Of a stretch of 64,000 nt of DNA, positions 36,483 to 46,258 are shown piece after piece (the first letter of the stretch is position 1; every line of letters starts with the position of its first letter). A program made the position numbers and the translations under genes. Source of the DNA: Flavobacteriaceae bacterium (lineage in GTDB: Bacteria; Bacteroidota; Bacteroidia; Flavobacteriales; Flavobacteriaceae); NCBI GenBank assembly GCA_013373385.1, contig JABXHX010000010.1, positions 62,001-126,000 of the forward strand, given 5' to 3'. The notes below the pieces were generated by a model, which saw only the letters and a list, made by a program, of their open reading frames with translations, had not been told where the DNA came from and did not search any database.

Positions 36483-37415
36483 TTGGAAATAATCCACTCA
36501 CTTTCTAACTACTTGGCTAAAGAAAAAACCATTGTTACTATTGGCACATTTGATGGCGTACATATTGGACATCAAAAAATAATTGAACAAGTTGTACAAA
36601 CCGCAAAAAAAACGGCTAAAAAATCGGTTTTATTAACCTTTTTCCCTCATCCAAGAATGGTATTACAAAAAGACAATTCTATAAAGCTAATTAATACTAT
36701 AGAAGAACGCGCTGCCTTATTAGCTAAAACTGGACTCGATTTTTTAATCATTCATCCTTTTAGTAAAGAGTTTTCTAGATTAACAGCTTTAGATTTTGTA
36801 AGAGATATTTTGGTAAATCAGCTCAATGTTTCAAAATTAATTATTGGTTACGATCATCATTTTGGGAAAAACAGGGAAGGAAACCTAGAGCAACTCACAG
36901 AATATAGCCATTTATACGGTTTTGAGGTACAAGAAATTCCTGCGCAAGATATCAACCAAGTAGCAGTGAGTTCTACAAAAATTAGAAAAGCTTTATCAGA
37001 AAAACATATAAAAACTGCCAACAACTATTTAGGGTATCATTTTATGCTCACGGGAAAAGTAGTAAATGGAAAGCAATTAGGTGGTAAAATTGGATTTCCT
37101 ACAGCTAATATTGATGTAAATGCAACTTATAAGCTGATTCCAAAAACAGGTGTCTATGTCGTAAAATCTAGCATTCATAACACTGTGGTTTACGGCATGA
37201 TGAATGTTGGCTTTAGGCCTACAATTAAAGGTCAACATCAAACTATTGAGGTTCATTTTTTTAACTTTAACGAAAATCTTTATAATAAAGAATTAACCAT
37301 AGAAATTCTTTATTTTTTAAGAGACGAACAAAAATTTGATTCTATAGAAAAATTAATAGAGCAATTACGAAAAGATAAAAAAAATGCTGAATTTTACTTA
37401 CAAAACAATCTCTAA
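36483..37415 (+). CDS. ribF: Bifunctional riboflavin kinase/FAD synthetase
   Basis: Turns riboflavin into FMN and FMN into FAD. The N-terminal nucleotidyltransferase has GTFDGVHIGHQK at 22-33; the C-terminal flavokinase shows GKQLGGKIGFPTANI. Length 310 is typical. The start is TTG at 36483: no ATG or GTG occurs in frame close by, and the first in-frame ATG would remove the nucleotide-binding motif. A promoter matching consensus precedes it. Confidence 0.93.
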   Translation: MEIIHSLSNYLAKEKTIVTIGTFDGVHIGHQKIIEQVVQTAKKTAKKSVLLTFFPHPRMVLQKDNSIKLINTIEERAALLAKTGLDFLIIHPFSKEFSRLTALDFVRDILVNQLNVSKLIIGYDHHFGKNREGNLEQLTEYSHLYGFEVQEIPAQDINQVAVSSTKIRKALSEKHIKTANNYLGYHFMLTGKVVNGKQLGGKIGFPTANIDVNATYKLIPKTGVYVVKSSIHNTVVYGMMNVGFRPTIKGQHQTIEVHFFNFNENLYNKELTIEILYFLRDEQKFDSIEKLIEQLRKDKKNAEFYLQNNL

Positions 37416-37421
37416 AAGGCA

Positions 37422-37452
37422 TTGGTAAATTGTTGCCGTTGCTGTATCTTTG
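37422..37452 (+). promoter_or_regulatory. Promoter of serS
   Basis: TTG at 37422-37424, 20-bp spacer, TATCTTTG at 37445-37452, 20 bp before the serS ATG. Confidence 0.6.
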
Positions 37453-37472
37453 CTGTTCTTAAAATTTAAAAG

Positions 37473-38747
37473 ATGTTACAAGTTCAGTTTATTAGAGACA
37501 ACAAACAAACTGTTTTAGAAGGCTTAGCAAAACGTAATTTTGCGAATGCAGAAACGATAATTAATGAAGTAATTACTACTGATGAAAACCGTAGAGCAAC
37601 ACAAACTTCATTAGACAATGTTTTGGCAGAATCTAATAAAATTTCAAAAGAAATTGGACAGCTTTTTAAAAGTGGAGAGGTTCAAAAAGCCAATCTTTTA
37701 AAAGAAAAAACCACGCAACTTAAAGAACAATCTAAAGAATTAACCGAGCAATTAAACTGCATAAGCATTCAGTTACAAGAATTGCTGTATCAAATACCTA
37801 ACGTTCCACATGCATCGGTAAAAGCAGGAAAATCTGAAGAAGATAATGAAGAAGTTTTTAAAGAAGGAATCATTCCAAATTTAGGAGAAAACGCATTACC
37901 TCATTGGGAATTGGCAAAAAAATACGACATCATTGATTTTGAACTTGGCACAAAAATTACTGGTGCAGGTTTTCCTGTTTACAAAGGAAAAGGAGCCCGT
38001 TTACAACGTGCCTTAATCAATTATTTTATAGATAAAAATGTTGCTGCAGGGTATAAAGAATATCAAGTTCCTCATGTAATCAACGAAGCTTCTGGTTTTG
38101 GCACAGGTCAATTACCAGATAAAGAAGGACAAATGTATCATGCTACTGTAGATAATTTGTATTTAATTCCTACTGCAGAAGTACCTATAACCAATATGTT
38201 TAGAGGTAATTTGTTATCTGAAACCGATTTTCCTATCACTGCAACAGGTTATACACCTTGCTTTAGAAGAGAGGCTGGGTCTTATGGAGCACACGTTAGA
38301 GGATTGAACAGACTGCATCAATTTGACAAAGTAGAAATTGTTAGAATTGAACATCCAGACAATTCTTATTCAGCACTAAATGGTATGGTAGAACATATAA
38401 AAGGAATTCTAAGAGAGTTGAAATTACCCTATAGAATTTTACGCCTTTGTGGTGGTGATACTGGATTTACAGCTGCATTAACTTTTGATTTTGAAGTGTA
38501 TTCTACAGCGCAAGAAAGATGGTTGGAAATAAGTTCTGCTTCTAACTTTGAAACATTTCAAGCAAACAGATTAAAACTACGATTTAAAAATAAAGAAGGA
38601 AAAAGTCAGTTAGCACACACGTTAAATGGAAGTTCTTTGGCTTTGCCTAGAGTTTTAGCTGGAATTTTAGAAAACTACCAAACTGAAAAAGGAATTAAAA
38701 TTCCAGATGTGTTAGCGCCGTATTGTGGATTTGACATGATAGATTAA
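37473..38747 (+). CDS. serS: Seryl-tRNA synthetase
   Basis: Charges tRNA-Ser and tRNA-Sec with serine. The 424-residue class II enzyme has the N-terminal coiled-coil tRNA-binding arm (about residues 30-105), motif 2 FRREAGSYGAHVRGLNRLHQ and motif 3 with GSSLALPRVLAGILENYQ. Own promoter upstream; a hairpin follows. Confidence 0.96.
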   Translation: MLQVQFIRDNKQTVLEGLAKRNFANAETIINEVITTDENRRATQTSLDNVLAESNKISKEIGQLFKSGEVQKANLLKEKTTQLKEQSKELTEQLNCISIQLQELLYQIPNVPHASVKAGKSEEDNEEVFKEGIIPNLGENALPHWELAKKYDIIDFELGTKITGAGFPVYKGKGARLQRALINYFIDKNVAAGYKEYQVPHVINEASGFGTGQLPDKEGQMYHATVDNLYLIPTAEVPITNMFRGNLLSETDFPITATGYTPCFRREAGSYGAHVRGLNRLHQFDKVEIVRIEHPDNSYSALNGMVEHIKGILRELKLPYRILRLCGGDTGFTAALTFDFEVYSTAQERWLEISSASNFETFQANRLKLRFKNKEGKSQLAHTLNGSSLALPRVLAGILENYQTEKGIKIPDVLAPYCGFDMID

Positions 38748-38778
38748 GTATATCAGTCTTAAAATTATAGATAATAAA

Positions 38779-38813
38779 AAGTAAGCTTCGATAGTTCTTT
38801 GAAACTTACTTCT
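38779..38813. terminator. Hairpin between serS and the 48-residue gene
   Basis: AAGTAAG pairs with CTTACTT, with a second short pairing TTC/GAA inside the loop. Flanked by A-rich and T-rich sequence; it could end both serS and the convergent small gene. Confidence 0.5.
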
Positions 38814-38960
38814 TTAGTTTGCTACCACAGCAACCATTAATCTTTTATACTTATTCATTTCTAATAGTGCGTTTAAATACGCTCCTATTTGACCGTTTTG
38901 CATAAACTTCTTAGAATTGCTTTTTGCTTGTTCGTATTGTTTTGTTAGTTCACTCATCAT
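38814..38960 (-). CDS. 48-residue small protein, probably conserved hypothetical
   Basis: A frame with two consecutive ATG codons at its start encodes a Lys/Gln-rich amphipathic protein beginning MMSELTKQYEQAKSNSKKFM and ending MVAVVAN. The pattern of helix-forming residues, a fitting start and the convergent terminator speak for a real gene; from memory similar short proteins occur in other Flavobacteriaceae. No function is known. Confidence 0.55.
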   Translation of the reverse strand: MMSELTKQYEQAKSNSKKFMQNGQIGAYLNALLEMNKYKRLMVAVVAN

Positions 38961-39066
38961 TCCAAATTTATTAATTCATATATCTAGAAGACAAGTTTCA
39001 TGCCAAAATGTTACAATGTATTTTCAGAAAACAATTGATTTAATAAAAATTTAACGTTCTTGTTCT

Positions 39067-39074
39067 TATCTTTG
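39067..39074 (+). promoter_or_regulatory. -7 promoter box of the TPR gene
   Basis: TATCTTTG ends 6 bp before the ATG at 39081. Supports that start and implies a very short leader. Confidence 0.45.
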
Positions 39075-39080
39075 ACTATC

Positions 39081-40853
39081 ATGAAAAAACTTTTTGTAGT
39101 CTTCTTATTATTTGCTAATACACTAATATTCAGTCAAAATGATTATTTATTGGCCGAAAAATATTATCGTGATGGAGCTTTTGAAAAAGCAATCCAATTA
39201 TTTAAAGAACTCTACCATAAAAACTCTAACAACACTACCTATTTAAAAAGATTGGTAAGCTTATATCAAGAAACTTCTCAATTTAGTACTGCTGAAAAAA
39301 TAATTACAGACAAGCTGAAAAAAAATCCGCAGCACACCTACTTATATGTAGAATTGGGTTATAATTATGAAAAGCAACACCAAAAAGAAATTGCAAAAAC
39401 CTATTACACCAAAGCAATTACTTCTATAAAAAATAATCCTGCTATGGGTGGTTATATTGGTAGACTTTTTAAAGAGAATGCTTTACTAGACTATGCTATC
39501 GACGCCTACCAAGAGAGTATGAAATACACAAAAAATGAAATTTTTAAATTTCAGATTGCGCAGATTTATGGTGAAAAAGGTGAATTTGAAAAAATGTTTA
39601 TCGCATTTATTGATTTAATTGATAGTAACGTTAATTACCAAAACACTGTACAACGTATGGTTAGCAAGTATATAACTGATGATAAGCTGCACAAAAACAA
39701 CATCCTTTTTAAAAAAGCACTGATTAAAAAATCTATTAGCAACCCAAAAGATGTGTGGAACAACTTGTTAAGTTGGTTGTTTGTGCAACAAAAAGAATAC
39801 GAAAAAGCACTAATACAAGAAAAAGCGCTGTACAATCGCAACCCTGAATTTATCGTAAACATTATTGATTTAGGGTATAATGCCTACGATAACAAAGCAT
39901 ATAAAACTGCCAAAAGCTGTTTTGATTTTATTCTAGACAAGAGCCCACATTTAGATCAAAAACTAATAGCTAGTTTGTACAGAATTCAAATTGCAATTGC
40001 TACCAACCAACCAAATGTAGATGAAATGTTTACCACTGCTTTTCTTACCTATGGAAAAAAAGCAAGCACATTAAAAATTCAATTGGCCTATGCAGACTAC
40101 CTTACATTTAAGAAAAACCAACCCCAAAAAGCACTCCAAGTTTTAGAAGATGCTTTACAAGTAACCTATTCAAAATTTTTAAAAGCTGAAATTAAATTAA
40201 AGCTAGGAGATGTACAGGTCTTTTTAGGAAATTACAACCGCGCATTGATTTATTTTTCTCAAGTACAAACCAGTATTAAAAATCATCCTTTAGCTCAACA
40301 AGCTAGATTTAAAGTAGCACAAACTTCGTATTTTAAAAACGACTTTACCTGGGCTTTTGCACAATTAAAAGTATTAAAAGCATCTACATCTCAACTCATT
40401 GCCAATGACGCGTTAGATTTGTTTTTAATCATATCAGACAATAAACCTAAAGATTCTTTACAAACAGGCTTGCAATTATATGCTAAAGCAGATCTGTTTG
40501 CCTTTCAAAACAAAAATCAACAAGCAATAGACACTTTGCAAAAAGTACTTATTAAATATAAAGGACAAAAGATAGAAGATGAAGCACTCTACAAGCAAGC
40601 TGGCTTGTATACAAAAACACAGCAATATCAAAAAGCAATCAACAATTACACACAAATTATTGTCCTTGACAAAGAAGGTGTTTATGTTGATGATGCCTTG
40701 TATCAAATTGCAGAACTTTATAATACTGCTTTAAATAATAAAGAAAAGGCTTCTGAATACTATCAAAAGATTATTTTTGAACATCCTTCTAGTATTTATT
40801 TGGTAGATGCCAGAAAGAAATATCGAAAGTTAAGAGGAGATATCATTAATTAA
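39081..40853 (+). CDS. Exported tetratricopeptide-repeat protein
   Basis: A 590-residue protein with a signal peptide (cleavage near LIFSQN) and helical TPR repeats along the whole length (for example ALIYFSQVQTSIKNHPLAQQ and QYQKAINNYTQIIVLDKEG). Such proteins serve as scaffolds in the periplasm or at the outer membrane; the partner is unknown. Followed after a repeat-rich spacer by the DUF4286 gene. Confidence 0.8.
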   Translation: MKKLFVVFLLFANTLIFSQNDYLLAEKYYRDGAFEKAIQLFKELYHKNSNNTTYLKRLVSLYQETSQFSTAEKIITDKLKKNPQHTYLYVELGYNYEKQHQKEIAKTYYTKAITSIKNNPAMGGYIGRLFKENALLDYAIDAYQESMKYTKNEIFKFQIAQIYGEKGEFEKMFIAFIDLIDSNVNYQNTVQRMVSKYITDDKLHKNNILFKKALIKKSISNPKDVWNNLLSWLFVQQKEYEKALIQEKALYNRNPEFIVNIIDLGYNAYDNKAYKTAKSCFDFILDKSPHLDQKLIASLYRIQIAIATNQPNVDEMFTTAFLTYGKKASTLKIQLAYADYLTFKKNQPQKALQVLEDALQVTYSKFLKAEIKLKLGDVQVFLGNYNRALIYFSQVQTSIKNHPLAQQARFKVAQTSYFKNDFTWAFAQLKVLKASTSQLIANDALDLFLIISDNKPKDSLQTGLQLYAKADLFAFQNKNQQAIDTLQKVLIKYKGQKIEDEALYKQAGLYTKTQQYQKAINNYTQIIVLDKEGVYVDDALYQIAELYNTALNNKEKASEYYQKIIFEHPSSIYLVDARKKYRKLRGDIIN

Positions 40854-40855
40854 TG

Positions 40856-40940
40856 TACTAATGTTTAAATGTGCCAATTACTACAACTGTTTCATTAATT
40901 CATTGGTCATTGATTCTTTGACTCATTAAATCATTAAAAT
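40856..40940. repeat. Spacer of 7-8 bp quasi-repeats before the DUF4286 gene
   Basis: Contains TCATTAAT, TCATTGG, TCATTGAT, TCTTTGAC, TCATTAAA and TCATTAAA in a row. No coding potential; similar style to the sdhA-sdhB spacer. Confidence 0.55.
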
Positions 40941-40941
40941 T

Positions 40942-41271
40942 ATGTATATATACAACGTAACACTTAGCATAGATAAGAGTGTGCACAAAGAGTGGTTAGA
41001 ATGGATTCACAATCACATTCCAGAGGTGTTAGCAACAGGTAAATTTATTTCAGCTAAATTAACCAGAGTTTTAGTAGACGAAGACATAGAAGGGTTTAGC
41101 TATTCTGTTCAATACCTGTCTAAATCTCGTGAAGACTTAGACAGGTATTACAAAGAAGATGCAGAACAATTGCGCTTGGCAGGTATACAAAAGTTTGCAG
41201 ATAAAATGTTAGGTTTTAGAACCGAACTAAAAGTTGTAAAAGAGTTTTATGCCAACGAAATACAAAACTAA
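40942..41271 (+). CDS. DUF4286 family protein
   Basis: A 109-residue protein matching the DUF4286 pattern: N-terminal [20 protein letters not shown], central [15 protein letters not shown] and the C-terminal half with Tyr and Phe. The family is small, cytoplasmic, of ferredoxin-like (ABM-type) fold and unknown role, and in Bacteroidota often lies next to rsmA as here (2 bp apart), which suggests a ribosome-related context. Confidence 0.8.
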   Translation: MYIYNVTLSIDKSVHKEWLEWIHNHIPEVLATGKFISAKLTRVLVDEDIEGFSYSVQYLSKSREDLDRYYKEDAEQLRLAGIQKFADKMLGFRTELKVVKEFYANEIQN

Positions 41272-41273
41272 CT

Positions 41274-42077
41274 ATGAGTGTTAAAGCAAAAAAGCATCTC
41301 GGTCAGCATTTTTTAACGGATGAGTCTATTGCTAAAAAAATAGCAGATACTCTTACTTTAAAAAAATACACTACCATCTTAGAAATTGGCCCAGGAATGG
41401 GTGTTCTAACAAAGTATTTACTCGAAAAGAAACCCAAGGTAACTGTAATGGAAATTGACTCTGAATCTGTTACTTATCTACAAGAAACATTTCCAAATGA
41501 GCATCTAAAGCTAAATACAAGCAAAGAGAAATTTCAAATAATTGAAGGCGATTTTTTAAAACAAGATATCTCGCGCATATTTGATCATCAACAAACGGCA
41601 ATAATTGGAAACTTCCCTTATAATATTTCTAGCCAAATTGTTTTTAAAGCGATAGAAAATAGAGCCTTTGTTCCTGAGTTTTCTGGCATGTTTCAAAAAG
41701 AAGTTGCCCAGCGCATTGCAGAAAAAGAAGGAAGTAAAACCTACGGTATCTTATCGGTTTTAACACAAGCTTTTTATGATGTAGAATATCTATTTACCGT
41801 TCCGCCAACTGTTTTTAATCCACCACCAAAAGTAGATTCTGGAGTTATTCGATTAATCAGAAAAGAAAATTACACCTTACCTGTTGATGAAAAATTATTT
41901 TTCCGCGTTGTAAAAACAAGCTTTAATCAACGAAGAAAAATGCTAAGAAGCAGTTTAAAATCCTTTAATCTTTCGGATTCTTTAAAAGAAGACCCTATAT
42001 TTGCGAAACGTCCAGAGCAATTATCTGTTCAAGAATTTATCAATCTGACCGCAAAAATAGCAAATCATGGCATTTGA
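41274..42077 (+). CDS. rsmA: 16S rRNA (adenine1518/1519-N6) dimethyltransferase
   Basis: Also called KsgA; dimethylates two adjacent adenines near the 3' end of 16S rRNA during small-subunit maturation. 267 residues, with the SAM motif EIGPGMGVL (37-45) and catalytic motif NFPY (113-116). The start follows the DUF4286 stop by 2 bp; the end overlaps mgtE by 11 bp. Confidence 0.95.
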   Translation: MSVKAKKHLGQHFLTDESIAKKIADTLTLKKYTTILEIGPGMGVLTKYLLEKKPKVTVMEIDSESVTYLQETFPNEHLKLNTSKEKFQIIEGDFLKQDISRIFDHQQTAIIGNFPYNISSQIVFKAIENRAFVPEFSGMFQKEVAQRIAEKEGSKTYGILSVLTQAFYDVEYLFTVPPTVFNPPPKVDSGVIRLIRKENYTLPVDEKLFFRVVKTSFNQRRKMLRSSLKSFNLSDSLKEDPIFAKRPEQLSVQEFINLTAKIANHGI

Positions 42078-43416
42078 AATTACCAACGAACTCATAAACA
42101 ATGTTACTTTATACGTTGAAAACAGCAACGATAAAGCACTGAATGAGTTGTTTGAAGAAATGCATTATGCAGATATTGCTGAGGTTTTAGAAGAAGTCTC
42201 TTTTGATGAAGCCGTTTATATTATCAAACTTTTAGATAGCGAAACTACTTCAGATATTTTAATAGAGCTTGATGAAACCGTAAGAGAAAAAATATTTGAA
42301 CAGCTTACTGCCAAAGAAATTGCAGAAGAAATTGAAGAATTAGACACCGATGATGCAGCTGATATTATTGCTGAGCTTCCAGAAGAAAGACAAGAAGCGG
42401 TAATGTCTCAAATAGAAGATGCAGAACATGTAAAAGAAATTGAAGAATTACTTACCTATGATGAAGATTCTGCGGGTGGATTAATGGCAAAAGAATTAGT
42501 ACAGGTAAACGAAAACTGGAATGTCTTAAAATGTGTAAAAGAAATGCGTATTCAGGCAGAAGAAGTTACTCGCGTACATTCTATTTATGTTGTTAATGAT
42601 GCTGGTCAATTAAAAGGAAGACTCTCATTAAAAGATTTATTAGTCGCTTCAACTAGAACCCATATCTCAGAAATTTATATTCCAAAAGTAGATGCTGTGC
42701 ATGTAAATGACAGTGCAGAGGATGTAGCAAATATTATGAGAAAATACGACTTAGAAGCGATACCAGTTATTGATGATAACGAAATACTTTTAGGTAGAAT
42801 TACCATTGATGATATTGTAGATGTTATTAAAGAAGAGGCAGACAAAGATTACCAAATGGCAGCGGGTTTAACTCAAGATGTAGATTCTGACGATAGTATT
42901 CTAGATCTTACAAAAGCTCGTTTACCTTGGTTGTTTTTAGGGTTAGTTGGAGGTATTGGTGCCTTTTTAGTCATGGGAGGTTTTGAAGAATCGTTCTCTG
43001 AAAATGCAATCTTATTCTTTTTTACGCCTTTAATTGCTGCAATGGCTGGGAATGTTGGTGTACAATCTTCTGCAATTATAGTACAGGGCTTAGCCAATGA
43101 TGATGTTAAAGGTAGTATTAATAATCGTTTGTTAAAAGAAATGTTATTAGCAGCCTTAAATGGTGTAGTTTTAGCTGTTTTCCTATTTCTATTTGTATGG
43201 GTATACGAAGGCAAAATAGATACTGCTTTTGCTATATCTATTTCTTTGGTAGTCGTTATTATTGTTGCTGGCCTAATTGGCACTTTTATTCCATTGTTTT
43301 TAAATAAACGCGGTATTGATCCTGCAATAGCAACGGGTCCATTTATAACAACTAGTAATGATATTTTTGGTATCTTAATTTACTTTATGATTGCCAAAAT
43401 TATTTTAGGCATCTAA
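42067..43416 (+). CDS. mgtE: Magnesium transporter MgtE
   Basis: A 449-residue Mg2+ channel. The N-terminal superhelical domain (about 20-125, acidic [18 protein letters not shown]), a pair of CBS domains (about 130-255) and five membrane helices are in the standard order; the pore region includes [15 protein letters not shown]. Overlaps rsmA by 11 bp, so likely translated from the same mRNA. Confidence 0.95.
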   Translation: MAFEITNELINNVTLYVENSNDKALNELFEEMHYADIAEVLEEVSFDEAVYIIKLLDSETTSDILIELDETVREKIFEQLTAKEIAEEIEELDTDDAADIIAELPEERQEAVMSQIEDAEHVKEIEELLTYDEDSAGGLMAKELVQVNENWNVLKCVKEMRIQAEEVTRVHSIYVVNDAGQLKGRLSLKDLLVASTRTHISEIYIPKVDAVHVNDSAEDVANIMRKYDLEAIPVIDDNEILLGRITIDDIVDVIKEEADKDYQMAAGLTQDVDSDDSILDLTKARLPWLFLGLVGGIGAFLVMGGFEESFSENAILFFFTPLIAAMAGNVGVQSSAIIVQGLANDDVKGSINNRLLKEMLLAALNGVVLAVFLFLFVWVYEGKIDTAFAISISLVVVIIVAGLIGTFIPLFLNKRGIDPAIATGPFITTSNDIFGILIYFMIAKIILGI

Positions 43417-43420
43417 TAAA

Positions 43421-43453
43421 AAAGCTCTTGGTTTTTCAACCAAAAGCCCTTTT
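43421..43453 (+). terminator. Rho-independent terminator after mgtE
   Basis: GCTcTTGGTT and AACCAAaAGC form a stem with one mismatch, loop TTTC, followed by CCTTTT and a T-rich stretch. Confidence 0.75.
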
Positions 43454-43464
43454 ACTCTTTCTCT

Positions 43465-43490
43465 CTAATTGTTTCCCTACTAACAATTAG
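43465..43490. other. Hairpin of unknown role in the mgtE downstream region
   Basis: CTAATTGT (43465-43472) can pair with ACAATTAG (43483-43490) around a 10-base loop. No T run follows. It sits between the mgtE terminator and the convergent response-regulator terminator in an otherwise gene-free 198-bp stretch. Confidence 0.35.
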
Positions 43491-43563
43491 CAATTCCCAC
43501 TGATTGAGTTTAAATTTGGAATTCTTTAATTCTAATACAAAGATATATTCAATTTAAAAGAAA

Positions 43564-43585
43564 CAGTTGCGTAGAACCGCAACTG
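43564..43585 (-). terminator. Rho-independent terminator of the TPR-kinase/regulator operon
   Basis: Perfect 8-bp stem CAGTTGCG/CGCAACTG with a 6-base loop, followed on the minus strand by TTTCTTTT. Confidence 0.75.
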
Positions 43586-43614
43586 AAAATGTAATTTTCC
43601 GCAAAAAAAAGTAT

Positions 43615-44274
43615 TTAGTCTATAATTCCGAGTTCTTTAGCTTTTAAAACTAAATCAGTATTATTTACAGCATTTAAATCTATACGTAAGTTAGAAAGTT
43701 TGTTTTCTATAGATCTAAGCTTTAATAAAGAGCCGTCTTCTTTTTTAATAATACCTTCTAAGTTGCTAATCTTAGTTTGCTTTGGCAATTCTTTAAGTAT
43801 TTGTATTGCAATCTCATCCATCTGTATAGCAATACAGGCTCTCTTTATTAGTTTTTGATGTACTTCATGCGAGTAATAAAAATCATTAGATAGCATTTTT
43901 TGAATTGCAAAATTTAATTCAGTAGCATCGCATTTGCTTTTTAATAAATACGCAGAAGGTTGTAAATTATGAATTACGTTATAAATTCTATTTGTTTCGG
44001 TATGACCTGTAATCACAGCTATTTTAACCGGAATGTTTTCTTTTTGTATGGCTTTTATTAAGCTTTCTCCTCCGTCAATATCAGTTCCAAAGTTTTCAAA
44101 GCTCAAATCTGTAAATAAAATATCAAACGATTCGTGCTTTAGTTTATCAAATGCTATATCACAGTTTGTTGTAGATTCAATTTGATAGGCTTCTATTTCT
44201 TTAAGTGAAGTAACAATACCATCAATAATTAATTGATGATCATCTACAACTAAAATTTTTAATTTCTTAGACAT
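43615..44274 (-). CDS. Response regulator with atypical C-terminal domain
   Basis: A 219-residue protein. Receiver domain (1-125) with Asp11/Asp12, phospho-acceptor Asp56 in FTDLS, Thr89 and Lys112 (YLLKSK). The C-terminal 90 residues do not show the usual LuxR helix-turn-helix signature, though a winged or degenerate HTH is possible (LRSIENKLSNLRIDL resembles the recognition-helix region of NarL-type regulators: ...SIENKLSNLR). Overlaps the kinase gene end by 8 bp, so it is that kinase's partner. Confidence 0.85.
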   Translation of the reverse strand: MSKKLKILVVDDHQLIIDGIVTSLKEIEAYQIESTTNCDIAFDKLKHESFDILFTDLSFENFGTDIDGGESLIKAIQKENIPVKIAVITGHTETNRIYNVIHNLQPSAYLLKSKCDATELNFAIQKMLSNDFYYSHEVHQKLIKRACIAIQMDEIAIQILKELPKQTKISNLEGIIKKEDGSLLKLRSIENKLSNLRIDLNAVNNTDLVLKAKELGIID

Positions 44275-46213
44275 GTACAGGAATTTTTAATGCAATGGTT
44301 GTTCCAACATTTTTAGTACTCGTAACTACAAACTTACCATTTAATTCTTCAACTCTTTCTTGTTGATTTTTTAAACCTATGCCCTTTTTTATCTGGGTTG
44401 CGTCAAATCCAATTCCGTTGTCTTGTATTTTGAGCATTATATTTGTTTTATCCTTTGTAAACAATACTGTTATTTGTGTTGCGCTTGCATATTTTTTTGC
44501 GTTTTGCAAACTCTCTCTAACAGCAAGAAACAATACTCTTTTAATTGGACTTTTAATTTCTTTCCAATTAATTTCATTTATACCATTCAGTTTAATTTTA
44601 CATGCTGGCGTAAAATAATCACTTACTAAATTAATAAGCTGGTCTTTAAAAGAAACCTCATCAAAACGAACACTACTTAACTGATGAGACAGTTCTCTTA
44701 CATTATTTTTAAGCAAATCAATTTTTTGAGCAATGTCTTGTTGATTTGTTTTTTCTAACCGATGATGTAACATGCGTAAATCTCCTGCAACTTCATCGTG
44801 TAACGATTTTGCTATCTGCTGACGCTCTTGCTCTCTAGCTTCAACTTTTTGTAATTGGGCTTCAAAAGCTAATTTTTTTCTTCTATGTTTAAACACTAAT
44901 ACACTTATGCCGAGAATCAATAAACTACCAAGAGTTACTAAAAAGCTAATCACTTTTTGTTGCTGTTCTTTTTCAAGCTGAATTTGCTTCTTCTCGTTTT
45001 CAATTTTTAAGGTTAGATTCTCTTTTTCTTTTTTATCTGTTTCATAACGTACTTTTGCAAACTGATCTTTTAATGTACGTTCTCTTTGAAGTATTGTATT
45101 ATTAAGCTGAACATATTCTTTAAAATATTTTTTGGCTTCTTGGCCATTGGTAACTTCCGACAAAATCAATAAGCACTCTAAAATTCTTTTATTTGCTTTC
45201 GCTTTTCTAGCTAATTTTAATCCTTCTATAGCGTGGTGCTTTTTCTTGTTTACATCTTTATAAAAATCAGATAATACAGAATGAGAAATTGCCTGTCCAA
45301 AAATATCACCTGCTTTTTCTCTTCCATCCAACACCTCTAAATATCCTTCTAACGCTAACTCTCTATTTCCTAATTTAGCTTGGCAATAAGATTTGTTATC
45401 TAAAAGAAACCTGTAACTGTATGGGTACTTAATTTTTACACTATCAAAACGCAAGCCTTTCGTAAAGTATGAAATAGCTTTTTCATATTTTCCCTCCAAA
45501 TAATAAGTTCTACCTACATTGTTTAAATAAGCTAAAATATCTTTTCCTTTTCTTATTTTATCTGGGTTTTTTTTATTGCGCTCATTAGAATAATTATAAT
45601 ATTTCCTTGCCTCATCATTTTTATTCATTTGATTTAAAGCTCTACCAATAGTATTATATAAACTAACTGTGTATTTATTTTCTTTTAAAGGTTCTATGTA
45701 TTTTAATCCTTCAAATGCCGTAATCTCTCCTCCTAGATAATCTCTTTCTTCTAACTGCATAATTGCCATACTTAGCAAACGTCTAGCCACAGCTAGTGAA
45801 TCATATATCTTAAGAGAAATATTTTTTGATTGATGATAGTAATAAAAAGAACTGTCTTTTCTATAATTTAATTTATGAATTAATGCTTTAAAATGATAAT
45901 ACTTCGCAAGCAGAGTAGAGTCTAAAGATTTATTGTATAATTGTAACAAATTATTACTTGCTAAAGTAATGTTAGCTGTATCTTTTTTAATATAGCTCTG
46001 TGTTCCAAAAACAACATTTGCTTTTTTTACTAACGAATCTACTGCTACTTCTTGAGCAATGGTAACCGCTTTTTTATAATCGACTAATTGAGACGTTTTT
46101 TTCCCTTTTTGTAAATAATAAGCAACCGAGTCTATTTTTTGCTGTGCAATATTACTTTGTAAAAAAAAGAAAAAAAGAAAAATATGTAGAGAAAATCCTT
46201 TTTTTAAACACAT
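44267..46213 (-). CDS. Sensor histidine kinase with predicted periplasmic TPR domain
   Basis: A 648-residue kinase. Signal peptide or N-terminal helix (about 8-20), then a long TPR-like helical region (about 30-380), a coiled-coil stretch (380-420) and one membrane helix (421-441). HisKA_3 dimer domain with phospho-acceptor His472 (SLHDEVAGDL) and an ATPase domain with N-box Asn571 and DNGIGF (598-603) follow. With one helix after the TPR part and a signal peptide before it, the TPR domain should lie in the periplasm as a sensor. Its start lies 13 bp after a terminator-like hairpin and 45 bp after a small peptide gene. Confidence 0.88.
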   Translation of the reverse strand: MCLKKGFSLHIFLFFFFLQSNIAQQKIDSVAYYLQKGKKTSQLVDYKKAVTIAQEVAVDSLVKKANVVFGTQSYIKKDTANITLASNNLLQLYNKSLDSTLLAKYYHFKALIHKLNYRKDSSFYYYHQSKNISLKIYDSLAVARRLLSMAIMQLEERDYLGGEITAFEGLKYIEPLKENKYTVSLYNTIGRALNQMNKNDEARKYYNYSNERNKKNPDKIRKGKDILAYLNNVGRTYYLEGKYEKAISYFTKGLRFDSVKIKYPYSYRFLLDNKSYCQAKLGNRELALEGYLEVLDGREKAGDIFGQAISHSVLSDFYKDVNKKKHHAIEGLKLARKAKANKRILECLLILSEVTNGQEAKKYFKEYVQLNNTILQRERTLKDQFAKVRYETDKKEKENLTLKIENEKKQIQLEKEQQQKVISFLVTLGSLLILGISVLVFKHRRKKLAFEAQLQKVEAREQERQQIAKSLHDEVAGDLRMLHHRLEKTNQQDIAQKIDLLKNNVRELSHQLSSVRFDEVSFKDQLINLVSDYFTPACKIKLNGINEINWKEIKSPIKRVLFLAVRESLQNAKKYASATQITVLFTKDKTNIMLKIQDNGIGFDATQIKKGIGLKNQQERVEELNGKFVVTSTKNVGTTIALKIPVHV

Positions 46214-46245
46214 AAAAAACGAAGCACTTTACAAAAGCAAAGTGC
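46213..46245 (-). terminator. Terminator- or attenuator-like hairpin before the TPR kinase
   Basis: GCACTTT and AAAGTGC (46224-46230 with 46239-46245) form a 7-bp stem with an 8-base loop; on the minus strand CGTTTTTTATG follows, the T run leading directly into the kinase ATG. It could end the peptide transcript, or reduce read-through into the kinase. Confidence 0.55.
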
Positions 46246-46258
46246 AATCAATTAAAAA

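Noticed and set aside
42873..43283. Minus-strand frame of 136 codons inside mgtE
   Set aside because: Lies fully within a strongly conserved gene and shows no recognisable protein pattern; a shadow frame, as are many others.
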